Of a stretch of DNA of 64,000 nt, positions 53,696 to 62,404 are shown one piece after another. Both the position numbers and the translations under genes were made by a program. The DNA lies in the NCBI GenBank assembly GCA_964564415.1, contig CAZMAV010000003.1:62001-126000 (forward strand). The letters run 5' to 3'. The notes below the pieces were generated by a model that did no database searches, was not told the origin of the DNA, and saw only the letters and a program-made list of their open reading frames with translations. Origin of the DNA: JALEFZ01 sp964564415. GTDB taxonomy: Bacteria > Bacteroidota > Bacteroidia > J057. Every line of letters starts with the position of its first letter. The first letter of the stretch is position 1.

Positions 53696-55672
53696 ATGCC
53701 TAAACACATTTACATACTGCTTCTGGGGCTTGTCCTTTTTTCCTCTCATACCTTGGCCCAGCAAAAGCTCGTGGATTCCCTCCACAAAGAACTCGATTTG
53801 CATCAGGAAGCAGATACAGCCAGAATTCGCCTACTCGTCCAACTTGCTTTTGCCTACAGAAACACCAGCCCGGAAGAATGTCGCAGGTTGGCCGGTGAGA
53901 TCAAAGACCTTGCTCTCCGAATCAATTATAAAAGAGGAGTAGGGATCAGCCATCAGTTAAAGGGAGTCAGCTACGCCATACAAGGAGACTTCAGCGAAGC
54001 ATTGAATGCTTTTTTGATGTCCCTGGATGTATTCAAAAGTACACAGGATTCAGCCTCTATTGGGAGGTCCCTTTCCAACATTGCTGGCATCTACTACAAT
54101 CAAAATAACTTCAAGCAAGCAGAAAAGTATAGCAGACAAGCCCTGGAAATTGTCATAAATCAAGGCGATCCGGAGTCTATCGCAACCACCAATCAAGGCC
54201 TTGGAGTCATTCAGGTAAAATTGGGTAAGTATGACGAAGCAGAGCGCAGGTATGAAGTAGCCCTGGACATATTTAAAAAGGCTGGCAATGCGCAGCGGGT
54301 GGCAGGAGTTTACCAGGCTATGGGCACCCTTTTTATTGATAAAAATGAACCCGGGCGTGCCCTCAACTACCTCCATCAATCTCTTGAAGTAAGAAAGGAA
54401 ATTGGAGATCGGGTGGGAACTGCTGCTGTCCTCTTGGCTTTGGGGGAGTTGCAAGCCGACCTTAACAGGTATACAGCAGCAGAAAAATCCCTCGATGAAG
54501 CCAAACTCCTTGCTGAAGATTTGAGGCTAAGTACAATTCTGGCGGGAGTCTACGAGGAAAAAACCAAGATCGACGAAGCCAGAGGAGATTATCGGTCGGC
54601 CTACCAAAATCAAGGCAAATGGATTATTTACAAAGACTCTGTCTATAAAAAGGGCGTAGAGCAAGACTTGGCTTCCATGAAACTTCGCCACGAGGTAGAG
54701 GAAAACCTCAAAGACAATAAGCTGTTGAAGCAGCAACAGGAACTCCAAGATGTCAAACTTAGTGAACGGGAAGCCACCATCCGCAGCCAACAAATTGTAA
54801 GTGGAGCCGCTATCGTAGTGGCTATCATCCTTGCCATATTTATATTTATTCTCATATCAAGCAGGAAAAAAATTCAGGAATCCAATACCCTGCTCAGAGA
54901 GGAACAGCGAGAGCATATCAAAAAGCAGAAGGAACTCGAAGAACTAAGCAGAACCAAGGATCAGTGGTTTGCCATGGTCTGCCATGATTTCAAACAGCCC
55001 TTTTCCTTCATGCAGGGGGCTCTGGGACTGCTCAACGGAGGGAGCCTGGAGCCTCACGAAAGAGAAATGCTACTCATAGAGATGGAAGAAAGGGTGATCA
55101 ACAATTCCCTCATGCTCGACAACCTTCTTTATTGGGCTCAGGATCAGCAGCATGGTATCGTCATCAAGAGAGAGCAACTGGATATTGAGCACATCATCAA
55201 TGAAAATATTTTCCTCCTTGACTCTGTCATCAGGAAGAAGCAGGTAGATATTCAGAATAATATCCAAAGTACTTCCCTCGTCTGGGCAGATCGCAACATG
55301 ATGCACCTGGTGGTCAAAAACCTCCTCGACAATGCGATCAAAATCAGTGGTCTAGGCGGTAAAATTCGGATCAACGAAGAAACTCAAGACAAGAGCCTCG
55401 TCATACACATTGGTGACTCCGGTCAGGACATTCCTAAGCAGTACCTTGAAAAACTCTTCGATTTTGATCAAAGGAGGGTATTGGAAGGAATTACCAAGGA
55501 AAGGGGAATCGGTCTCAACCTTATTCTGGCAAAGGATTTCATAGAAAAAAATGAAGGGGAAATCTGGGTGAGAAATGTTCCGGGCAAAGGCAATGTATTT
55601 AGTTTTTCCCTTCCTTTCGCAGGCAAAAAAAACTTGACACCCAAAGAATCGGTTAACTGGAAAGAAGCCTAA
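53696..55672 (+). CDS. TPR-containing sensor histidine kinase
   Basis: The 658-residue protein has a signal peptide ending TLAQ. About six tetratricopeptide repeats lie at about 20-330 (for example ALNAFLMSLDVFKSTQD, QAEKYSRQALEIV, AERRYEVALDIFKKAGN). A coiled coil and a membrane helix at about 365-388 (IVSGAAIVVAIILAIFIFIL) follow. The HisKA-like domain carries His430 in MVCHDFKQPF. The ATPase domain has the N box (VVKNLLDNAIKIS), DSGQDI and RGIGLNLILAKDF. All needed catalytic residues are present. The periplasmic TPR part probably senses protein or peptide ligands. No response regulator gene is adjacent, so it is an orphan kinase. Confidence 0.88.
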   Translation: MPKHIYILLLGLVLFSSHTLAQQKLVDSLHKELDLHQEADTARIRLLVQLAFAYRNTSPEECRRLAGEIKDLALRINYKRGVGISHQLKGVSYAIQGDFSEALNAFLMSLDVFKSTQDSASIGRSLSNIAGIYYNQNNFKQAEKYSRQALEIVINQGDPESIATTNQGLGVIQVKLGKYDEAERRYEVALDIFKKAGNAQRVAGVYQAMGTLFIDKNEPGRALNYLHQSLEVRKEIGDRVGTAAVLLALGELQADLNRYTAAEKSLDEAKLLAEDLRLSTILAGVYEEKTKIDEARGDYRSAYQNQGKWIIYKDSVYKKGVEQDLASMKLRHEVEENLKDNKLLKQQQELQDVKLSEREATIRSQQIVSGAAIVVAIILAIFIFILISSRKKIQESNTLLREEQREHIKKQKELEELSRTKDQWFAMVCHDFKQPFSFMQGALGLLNGGSLEPHEREMLLIEMEERVINNSLMLDNLLYWAQDQQHGIVIKREQLDIEHIINENIFLLDSVIRKKQVDIQNNIQSTSLVWADRNMMHLVVKNLLDNAIKISGLGGKIRINEETQDKSLVIHIGDSGQDIPKQYLEKLFDFDQRRVLEGITKERGIGLNLILAKDFIEKNEGEIWVRNVPGKGNVFSFSLPFAGKKNLTPKESVNWKEA

Positions 55673-55720
55673 AAAGACGAGCCCCAAGCATTCCGAATGG
55701 GAATTGCGAGGCTACTTAGA

Positions 55721-56092
55721 TCAAGATATAGAATATTCCACAAAGACCACTTCTTCGCTGGCATAGGTGACAGAGAAGCCTACCAATTTATTTTCTTTCT
55801 CAACGTAGACTTTGGGAAGTAGATCCTCTCGAATGGCTCCAAAATCGTCAATCACCGGGATGCCCAGGTCGTCTTCAAGGGCATAGATACCCTCAATAAA
55901 CTCGTCCAGTTTGCGGTCATCCTGGGTCAGGTATTCCAGCAGTTCGGGGCTCATCTGCATGCCCAACTCATTGAGCATATGTTTGGCGTCATTCAATTGG
56001 AAGTTTTTTCGGCCTTCCTTTCGTTTGAATCTGGGGATCAGACTTTTGACAATGCGCCTAAGTCGGTGATACTCCGGAGGTAATTCTGCCAT
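55721..56092 (-). CDS. Small unknown protein paired with an exonuclease gene
   Basis: The 123-residue protein begins MAELPPEYHRLRRIVKSLIPRFKRKEG, basic at first and acidic later (LDEFIEGIYALEDDLGIPVIDDFGAIREDL). It is soluble, with no motif that I recognise. The start is ATG at 56092, two bases after the exonuclease stop, so the two are one operon. It may be a partner or regulator of the exonuclease. Confidence 0.6.
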   Translation of the reverse strand: MAELPPEYHRLRRIVKSLIPRFKRKEGRKNFQLNDAKHMLNELGMQMSPELLEYLTQDDRKLDEFIEGIYALEDDLGIPVIDDFGAIREDLLPKVYVEKENKLVGFSVTYASEEVVFVEYSIS

Positions 56093-56094
56093 GA

Positions 56095-56823
56095 TCAAAT
56101 GTGATTTTGGGGTATATCTATGAGGGGAAGGCGGCTCATGCGAAGGAGGACCTGTGCGGTGGTGAGCACATCCTTTTCGCAGTACTTTTTGATCCTTTCG
56201 ATGTCATTTTCTTCCCAGTACACAGCTCTGACCTGGCTGCCATTGATGTCGTCCTTTGGAGAAGGCACATCCAGCACAGCAGAGAGAAGGTTTAGGCTGG
56301 TGTAGGCCTTGTAGTCTCCAAATTTCCAAAGCTCCATGGTATCCACAAAGCTGACTTCCCAGGGCTTTTTACCCTGTATTCGCAGGATATAAGGAATTTC
56401 GAGGCCGTGAATGAGGTAACGCCGTCCCAGGTAGGGAAAGTCGAATTCCCGGCCATTATGAGCGCAAAGCGAACGACCTTCACGGGAACGAGTAAAGAGG
56501 TCTACATCTCGCCCGAAAGCTTCCAAAATAACCCTTTCCTCAGTGTCGTAGTAGGACTTGAGCCTGATGTCCGGTTTGCTTTCATTGTCAAAGCTGATGA
56601 GTCCACATGAAATACAGACCACACGGCCAAACTCAGCGTGTATGCCGGCCTTTTCCAAAAACAACTGTGAAATTTCCTTTTCGGGCTCGGCTCGCTGGTA
56701 ACGGCGGACCTTGGCATCCCACATTTCCCGCATGCGGGGGCTCAACTCCTCATAGGTCGGAGCCATAGGGACAGTCTCGATGTCCAAAAACATCAGGTTT
56801 TCGATCTGAGCTGGGGTAAACAT
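56095..56823 (-). CDS. DEDD-type 3'-5' exonuclease
   Basis: The 242-residue protein has the three exonuclease motifs. ExoI is NLMFLDIETVP with Asp14 and Glu16 (FLDIE). ExoII is CAHNGREFDFPYLGRR, with a conserved Asp. ExoIII is YCEKDVLTTAQ, ending with the fourth Asp. The form is that of the DEDD (RNase D/polymerase-B proofreading) superfamily, often called predicted PolB-like 3'-5' exonuclease. It is a cytoplasmic nuclease for DNA or RNA trimming or repair. It is the first gene of the small operon. Confidence 0.88.
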   Translation of the reverse strand: MFTPAQIENLMFLDIETVPMAPTYEELSPRMREMWDAKVRRYQRAEPEKEISQLFLEKAGIHAEFGRVVCISCGLISFDNESKPDIRLKSYYDTEERVILEAFGRDVDLFTRSREGRSLCAHNGREFDFPYLGRRYLIHGLEIPYILRIQGKKPWEVSFVDTMELWKFGDYKAYTSLNLLSAVLDVPSPKDDINGSQVRAVYWEENDIERIKKYCEKDVLTTAQVLLRMSRLPLIDIPQNHI

Positions 56824-57019
56824 ATGTCAATCTTCTTAGGGAAATACAAGATGGTATTTTCCAAGGTAAATGCTTGAGATCAAGACTGCGAAAACGAGGG
56901 ATACACAAAGGCAAAAAGACCTGTAGCATATCCGATTTTTCACCTATTATAAGGATTCCTTCAGGTCGAAGGAAAATAAGTTATTCACAAAAAGAAGGAG
57001 ATCTCCAGCCCCAAATCTG

Positions 57020-58669
57020 TCATTTTACCGCTTTTTGATCCTTGACCCGGCCGTTTTCTTCCAGTTCTTCGGCCATAGGAAGGAGCTCAAGGGCGCGCTG
57101 CAAGGTGCGGTCCCTTTGATGGATGACCGGGTAGAAGCCATCATCGTTAAAAAGCCTCCTCCCAATAAAGGCCTTCAAATTGTTGAAAATAATGGCCCGG
57201 GAATGGGCCGCCTGACCGCTGTTGTAGGGCACTTCTTTCTCCTCTGCAAACTTGATGAAGTCCATCATCGTGTGGGAGGAAATGTCAAAATTATTGACAA
57301 AAGTCCTGGCATCGGGATACTGATTGACCATTTGGGGATGGGTATCAACAAATTCCACCGCAAAACGCCAGAATATCTGGTTGACGCGAAGTTCGGTAAG
57401 ATAGCGGCTTCCACCGGTGGTATCGTTGGGGACAAATACATCGGGGTAAATTCCGCCCCCCCCATACACTGCCCGTCCCGAAGAGGTCTTGTATTTGAGA
57501 GAATCGGGAAAGGAAATTTTGGACTCATCAAAAAACTCTCCTGATTCATATCTGTCGATGAGGTCATTTTGGTATTCCTCATCGCTTTTGTGATAGGGCT
57601 TCTGTATGCACCGACCACTGGGGGTATAGTATTTGGCAATGACGACACGAATGGCTGAACCATCCTCGAAGTTTTCCTGAATTTGTACCAATCCTTTTCC
57701 AAAAGATCGGACGCCGACGATGATGCCACGGTCGTGGTCCTGTATGGCACCGGCTACAATTTCGCTGGCCGATGCCGAGCCGTAATCCAGTAGGACGATG
57801 AGGGCTCCCTCTTCAAATTTGCTGAGGGCGGAGGTGGCGTAATACTCATTTTTACTTTCGGGAATACGCCCCTCTGTAGAGACAATAATCTTCCCTGAGG
57901 GTAAAAACTCATCGGCGATGCGATAGGCCTTAGTCATGTAACCACCGGGATTGCCCCGAAGGTCGAGGACCAGTTTTTTCATTCCTTCCTGTTGGAGGCG
58001 GGTGAGGGCCTCGTTAAATTCGTCGTAGGTCGTCTCGGCAAATCGGGTAATGCCAATATAGCCCGTCTGTGGGCTGATCATGTAGGCATAGTCTACAGAA
58101 TTGAGGGAAATGCGGTCCCGGGTTACGGTAAATTCGAGCAGGCCCTTGTGTCCCCTTCTCTTAATGGCAAGGTCTACCTTTGAACCTTTGGGACCTTTGA
58201 GGTGGCGCATCACATCAGTGGTGCTGATGTTGATCCCTGCCACGTTCTTTCCGTCGACTTTGACGATGCGATCTCCGGCCATGATGCCAATTTCTTCGCT
58301 GGGACCCCCGGCCAGGGGTGTTTCGACGTATATGGTATCTTCAAGAATGTTAAATTGGATGCCTATGCCATCGAATCCACCTTCCATCTGCTCGCTCATT
58401 TGGCTGAGGTCTCTGGGAGGAATATAGGCAGAATGAGGGTCAAGGTTGTCCATGATACCTTCTACCGCATCCTGGATGAGTTCTTCGTGGTTGGGCTTTT
58501 CGACGTAGTTAGTTTCGATGAAATATAAAGCCCGCTGAATTTTTTTGATGCCTCCATCTATTTGGTAGACGGGGCTTCCGGGTGTGCTTTCTTTTATTTT
58601 AAATCCGGCCACCAATCCTATGAAGATAAAGATAAGGGCCAGAAGAAAATATTTTAATATCCTACTCAT
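57020..58669 (-). CDS. S41 family carboxy-terminal processing protease (CtpA-like)
   Basis: The 549-residue protein has a signal-anchor at 6-22. Its N-terminal helical region includes YVEKPNHEELIQDAVEGIMDNLDPHS. A PDZ domain lies at about 90-175 (GIGIQFNILEDTIYVETPL, GDRIVKVDG). The S41 core carries Ser300 in DYGSASASEI and Lys325 in SFGKGLVQ, the Ser/Lys dyad of C-terminal processing proteases. It is a periplasmic, membrane-tethered quality-control or maturation enzyme. The start codon is read in the opposite direction to the next gene and only overlaps its first possible ATG. Confidence 0.92.
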   Translation of the reverse strand: MSRILKYFLLALIFIFIGLVAGFKIKESTPGSPVYQIDGGIKKIQRALYFIETNYVEKPNHEELIQDAVEGIMDNLDPHSAYIPPRDLSQMSEQMEGGFDGIGIQFNILEDTIYVETPLAGGPSEEIGIMAGDRIVKVDGKNVAGINISTTDVMRHLKGPKGSKVDLAIKRRGHKGLLEFTVTRDRISLNSVDYAYMISPQTGYIGITRFAETTYDEFNEALTRLQQEGMKKLVLDLRGNPGGYMTKAYRIADEFLPSGKIIVSTEGRIPESKNEYYATSALSKFEEGALIVLLDYGSASASEIVAGAIQDHDRGIIVGVRSFGKGLVQIQENFEDGSAIRVVIAKYYTPSGRCIQKPYHKSDEEYQNDLIDRYESGEFFDESKISFPDSLKYKTSSGRAVYGGGGIYPDVFVPNDTTGGSRYLTELRVNQIFWRFAVEFVDTHPQMVNQYPDARTFVNNFDISSHTMMDFIKFAEEKEVPYNSGQAAHSRAIIFNNLKAFIGRRLFNDDGFYPVIHQRDRTLQRALELLPMAEELEENGRVKDQKAVK

Positions 58670-59300
58670 GAATTCAAATTTAGGTGAAAAGCAGCTTTTT
58701 CAAAATTTTTGCCAAGGCTCTCCAGCAGGTTTGCCTCACTCGACTGACCCAAGGGACTCAAAAAGGAAAAAGTACCTTATTAGACCCCTTGTAGCTATAT
58801 TTGTTTGCATTTTCTTTGCAGCCTGTGCGCCTACCTATCTGATTAAGGAAAATAAAACCGGTAAATTCGAGGTAGGAGAGGATTGGCCGGCAGTAGAGGA
58901 CTTTTTTTGGAAGGGCATGACCGTATTGGATACGACTTTTGAAGAGGGAGGATACAACTGGGGGGTTCAAATCCTGGAAAATGAAAAAGGAAGGGTGCTA
59001 ATCGAAGAAGATTTCTTTACCGAAGGCAGGATCAATCGCATCCGGGTGGAGCATCCCCGGTGGAAAAGCCAGCAGGACATAAGAGTGGGACAGAGCTTTG
59101 GAGAGGTCAGAGAAAAATTCTCCAAGGGTTCCGCTGTCTACCTCTCTCGCTACCAGCGCCTTGACCTCATTACTGTTCAGAAACCATCCGTCCACTATTT
59201 GTTTCAGGTCGATCGTCCCGAATATTGGATGGAACAGGAAATCATTATCATTGATAAAATTCCTGACTCCCTCAAGCTCACCGCTATCGTCATCATGTAA
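58668..59300 (+). CDS. Small lipoprotein of unknown function
   Basis: From the ATG at 58668 the product is about 210 residues, but its N-terminus before the signal would be 40 residues long, which is unusual. TTG at 58731 gives a normal lipoprotein signal (KRKKYLIRPLVAIFVCIFFAAC, lipobox FAAC). The body is beta-rich with WGVQILENEKGRVLIEEDF and a Tyr-rich end. I do not recognise it. If the ATG is used, its first base is covered by the divergent S41 start codon. It precedes the barrel gene by 23 bases. Confidence 0.55.
   Translation: MNSNLGEKQLFQNFCQGSPAGLPHSTDPRDSKRKKYLIRPLVAIFVCIFFAACAPTYLIKENKTGKFEVGEDWPAVEDFFWKGMTVLDTTFEEGGYNWGVQILENEKGRVLIEEDFFTEGRINRIRVEHPRWKSQQDIRVGQSFGEVREKFSKGSAVYLSRYQRLDLITVQKPSVHYLFQVDRPEYWMEQEIIIIDKIPDSLKLTAIVIM
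58675..58703 (-). promoter_or_regulatory. Weak candidate promoter for the S41 gene
   Basis: On the minus strand TTG (58703-58701) stands 18 bases before TAAATTTG (58682-58675), a fit to the Bacteroidota consensus. It is so close to the start codon that transcription would begin at or near the ATG, so the call is weak. Confidence 0.3.
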
Positions 59301-59323
59301 ACAGGCCCTTTGGGATCAAACTC

Positions 59324-60052
59324 ATGAAACAGTTATTTTTTCTCTGTATTGTCCTTCTCTTATTCAGCCAAGTAATGTTGGCCCAGGACTTTAAACCTCC
59401 GGTAAAGATGGGGGTGGGGCTTACCGCCAATAATTACCTTGGAGATTTTAATGATCCGGGGTACTTTCGTTTATATTCCGGAGTTGTTTTTTCTATCCAA
59501 AAAGCTACCCGAAAGCCCATCAATCTTCATCTCAGAGCGGGATTTGGAAAATTTGCCGACCAGGTCGACGGGGCAGCACTTCCCTCTGCCTCCAATACCT
59601 TTGTAGAGACTTCTTATATCCACGGCGAACTAGGCCTGACCTACCGTCTCTTTCCGGCCAAGCGCTTTCAACCTTTGCTCCATCTCGGATTTGGCTTTGT
59701 GAATTTTACCCCCAGAGATGTAGAAGGCCGCAAACTCATCAGGAATAATGGGCCCCTTTCTCAAGGCGCCTCCACCAATACCTTTATCCCTCAGGTTCCG
59801 GGGGGCCTGGGTTTCGAGACACGCCTCAATCCTTATCTTTCCCTGGAATTCCTTTACAGCTATCGCTTTATTCCTTCTGACTACCTCGATAACTACGCCG
59901 AGCCATCGGAAGGCGCCTTCTCCTTCGACGCCTTACAGTCTTTGGGTATTTCCTTTATGTTTTCACTTGGAAAAGGCCCTGAAATGCCTCCCAAAAGGAG
60001 GAAGCCAGCTAAAAAGGCAGAAAAGCCCCTTGAAATTATTCCCGAAGGATAA
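59324..60052 (+). CDS. Outer-membrane beta-barrel protein
   Basis: The 242-residue protein has a signal peptide (LFFLCIVLLLFSQVMLAQ) and an eight-strand OmpA-like pattern (VGLTANNYLGDF, INLHLRAGFGKF, HGELGLTYRLFP, PYLSLEFLYSYRFI). It has a final strand LGISFMFSL and a Lys-rich tail. It is a small outer-membrane barrel of unknown function that probably belongs with the lipoprotein gene 23 bases upstream. Confidence 0.72.
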   Translation: MKQLFFLCIVLLLFSQVMLAQDFKPPVKMGVGLTANNYLGDFNDPGYFRLYSGVVFSIQKATRKPINLHLRAGFGKFADQVDGAALPSASNTFVETSYIHGELGLTYRLFPAKRFQPLLHLGFGFVNFTPRDVEGRKLIRNNGPLSQGASTNTFIPQVPGGLGFETRLNPYLSLEFLYSYRFIPSDYLDNYAEPSEGAFSFDALQSLGISFMFSLGKGPEMPPKRRKPAKKAEKPLEIIPEG

Positions 60053-60065
60053 ATGTCCCTCCTCC

Positions 60066-61124
60066 TCATTTTTCCATGTCAGCGATCCACTGTCGGACCA
60101 CCTCAAGTCCCTCTTCGTGGATGAGTTTTCTGCCCACTTCCGGCATCATGATTCCCGGATCATCTGAGGCCATGCGATAAACGAGGATAGACTGATCAGG
60201 CTTGCCTGGATATATGTCGTATTGAAGGTCTCCTGAACCCCTACCTGCCGCCACCGGCGTCTTATAAACCCCATAAACGGAGGGATCATCCTGCCCTATG
60301 TCGAGAAAGAAACCGCTGGTTGAGGCAGGACCCCGGGGATTGTGGCAGTGGGCGCAGTTGATGTCCAGCCAGGCCCTGGCCCGCTCTTCTGTAGTCCCGG
60401 AACTGGGATCGCTCCACCTGGGGACTGTGGGGATTGTACTCCTATCCTCAGGGAGGCCTTCGAGGAGGCCCATACTTTTCCAATGGGCCAACTGGTTTTT
60501 TTCTCCCCTACCATAGTCATACATAGAATTGAGTTGGCGGGCCGAAGGTCCTATTGGGGTCATCTCTCCCTCCCAGCTATGGCAGCTCTTGCATTGATTC
60601 AGGTTGGGCATGACGTAGTCGACCTTCCTTTTCCTTCCCTTTTTATCCTTCCACTTTACTCCGGTGATGCCTCCGGCTACCTCCAGAAAGGCTTCGCTTT
60701 GATCTTCATTCCAGTGATAGGGCAAGGCCTTCCAGCCTTTTTCTTCGTGAATCAAAAGGCGGGTTTCGATGAGTCGCCTACCCTTTTCCGGTTTGCGCTC
60801 ATCATAGGGATAATAAAAAGTCTTGATGATGGTGGTACCAATGGGAAAACCTAATACCCGAGAGGGATGGTAAGTAGCTGGACTTCCCTCCGGCCATTTG
60901 ATAAACCTTTGTTTCCAGGCATAATCTGTAAATAAGGGCGTATTCAAACTGTAGGGTAAGACTCCTTGGGCTGGCTTCTGGTCTGATGGTTTTCCCTCGA
61001 AAAAACCGTATTCACTGAGTCTTTCAGGGTAGGCGGAAAGGTCATCTGCCTCCTTACGGGGAGCAAAGCCAATGAAGATCAGGGGAAGCAGGGATAAAAG
61101 AAGATATTTTTGAATCTTTCTCAT
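60066..61124 (-). CDS. Secreted diheme c-type cytochrome of the SO2930/TIGR03806 type
   Basis: The 352-residue protein has an N-terminal signal (YLLLSLLPLIFIGFA). It carries two heme c attachment motifs, CKSCH with C178/C181/H182 and CAHCH with C257/C260/H261. An RxLIETRLLIHEE strand region precedes the first heme. In TIGR03806/SO2930 proteins two CxxCH motifs, one of them in an NCAHCHNP context, are typical. The domain is periplasmic and probably passes electrons in an unidentified reaction. The stop of the beta-helix gene lies four bases upstream of its start, so both form an operon that is also seen in other genomes. Confidence 0.85.
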   Translation of the reverse strand: MRKIQKYLLLSLLPLIFIGFAPRKEADDLSAYPERLSEYGFFEGKPSDQKPAQGVLPYSLNTPLFTDYAWKQRFIKWPEGSPATYHPSRVLGFPIGTTIIKTFYYPYDERKPEKGRRLIETRLLIHEEKGWKALPYHWNEDQSEAFLEVAGGITGVKWKDKKGRKRKVDYVMPNLNQCKSCHSWEGEMTPIGPSARQLNSMYDYGRGEKNQLAHWKSMGLLEGLPEDRSTIPTVPRWSDPSSGTTEERARAWLDINCAHCHNPRGPASTSGFFLDIGQDDPSVYGVYKTPVAAGRGSGDLQYDIYPGKPDQSILVYRMASDDPGIMMPEVGRKLIHEEGLEVVRQWIADMEK

Positions 61125-61128
61125 TTGC

Positions 61129-62340
61129 TTACTTTTTGGATGGACTTAGAGAAGGAGGGGCAAGAGAAGGACGGGAACAATCGTAGGGGCTGGCATCTCG
61201 CTTTACATTTTTGAAGTCATTAGCGGCGTCCATGTTGACGAAGTCTCCATTTTCATTGTTGCGCACACAAATTCGATGTTCGTTCTTATAATTTCCATCC
61301 TTACCTATCTTATCCTCGTCCAGGATTCCGTCAAACCAAATATGAGGTATATCCTTTCTGAATAATTTGTAGGCCAAAAGTCCCATTTTGTGCCGAAAGG
61401 TGGGCCTTCTTTTCTCTCTTTGAAAGACATTGTCATGGATGTTTATGCGGGTGGGATAGGGATAATAGCCCTCATCGTTAATGGGTTTTTCTGTCATGAA
61501 GTAGGATATGATCGCCGTCCCAAAAGATCGGTTATCCTCGATGCGATTTTCAAAAACCTCGACATCGCTGGCTGCCAAAATGATAATTCCTGTCCCTGGG
61601 GGAATAAAAGCTACCGTATTTCCTTTAGGAGCGAAATTCTTGTAGTTGTTGTCATGAACATAATTGTCGCAAAGCCTCACATTGCTCCCGGCTTTTTTGG
61701 GTAGGTCGGGCAGGTCAAAGACCAGAAGGCCACCGGTATTTTCCCATGCCTCACAACCTTGAACATCCGCCATGGTAGAATTTTCGATCTCAATCCCGGC
61801 GACATTGTGGTAGGCCTTGGAATTCTTCACCAGGATATTGTGAGATTGGCCCACGTAAATGCCTGCATCTGAGGCGCCGATGGCTACACAGGACTCTATA
61901 AGCACGTCGGTGCAGGATACAGGGTAAAAACCATAGGCCCCATTGCTCTTTTTGGGTTTGCCTGTCCATTCGGTCTTTACATCAATCATGGAAATTCCCC
62001 GGGTGTTCATGACCTTGATGAGGTCGCCCTTGGCATCTTGAAGCGTTATGCCCATCAGGGTAATATTGGTGCTGTTATCGATCCGTATCCCCTCAGCTCC
62101 CTCCTTCTGACCCCTAAAAGAGATGATCGTTTGGTCCATTCCTCCCCCCCGGATGACAATATTTTTCTTGTCATCCATGGAAATCGATCCTGAGGAAACA
62201 AAATTGCCGGCGGGGATGTCTATGGTATCCCCAGCTTCAGCCATGATGAACCTGGTTTGTAATTCTTTGCGAATGTCTTTTTGGGCATGCAGGCTGGTAC
62301 TACCTGTCAAAAAGAAAAGAAGTAGAAGTAGTCGCTCCAT
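61129..62340 (-). CDS. Secreted right-handed parallel beta-helix protein (TIGR03805 type)
   Basis: About 403 residues from ATG 62340 (a TTG further upstream is not needed). Signal peptide LLLLLFFLTGSTSLHAQ. Parallel beta-helix turns follow, for example GVDKKNIVIRGGG-like and SNGAYGFYPVSCTDVLIESCVA, ILVKNSKAYHNVAGIEIENST, VEVFENRIEDNRSFG. The AGDTIDIPAGNF opening is the usual TIGR03805 entry. The fold fits polysaccharide lyases/hydrolases and binding proteins, but no catalytic residues are known for this family. It is paired with the diheme cytochrome gene four bases downstream, the well-known TIGR03805/TIGR03806 couple of unknown function. Confidence 0.85.
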   Translation of the reverse strand: MERLLLLLFFLTGSTSLHAQKDIRKELQTRFIMAEAGDTIDIPAGNFVSSGSISMDDKKNIVIRGGGMDQTIISFRGQKEGAEGIRIDNSTNITLMGITLQDAKGDLIKVMNTRGISMIDVKTEWTGKPKKSNGAYGFYPVSCTDVLIESCVAIGASDAGIYVGQSHNILVKNSKAYHNVAGIEIENSTMADVQGCEAWENTGGLLVFDLPDLPKKAGSNVRLCDNYVHDNNYKNFAPKGNTVAFIPPGTGIIILAASDVEVFENRIEDNRSFGTAIISYFMTEKPINDEGYYPYPTRINIHDNVFQREKRRPTFRHKMGLLAYKLFRKDIPHIWFDGILDEDKIGKDGNYKNEHRICVRNNENGDFVNMDAANDFKNVKRDASPYDCSRPSLAPPSLSPSKK

Positions 62341-62404
62341 AAGATTTTTTCTCAAGTATTTGATAAACGGAATTTAACTAAATTTCTCCAGTAAATTAAG
62401 CGAC

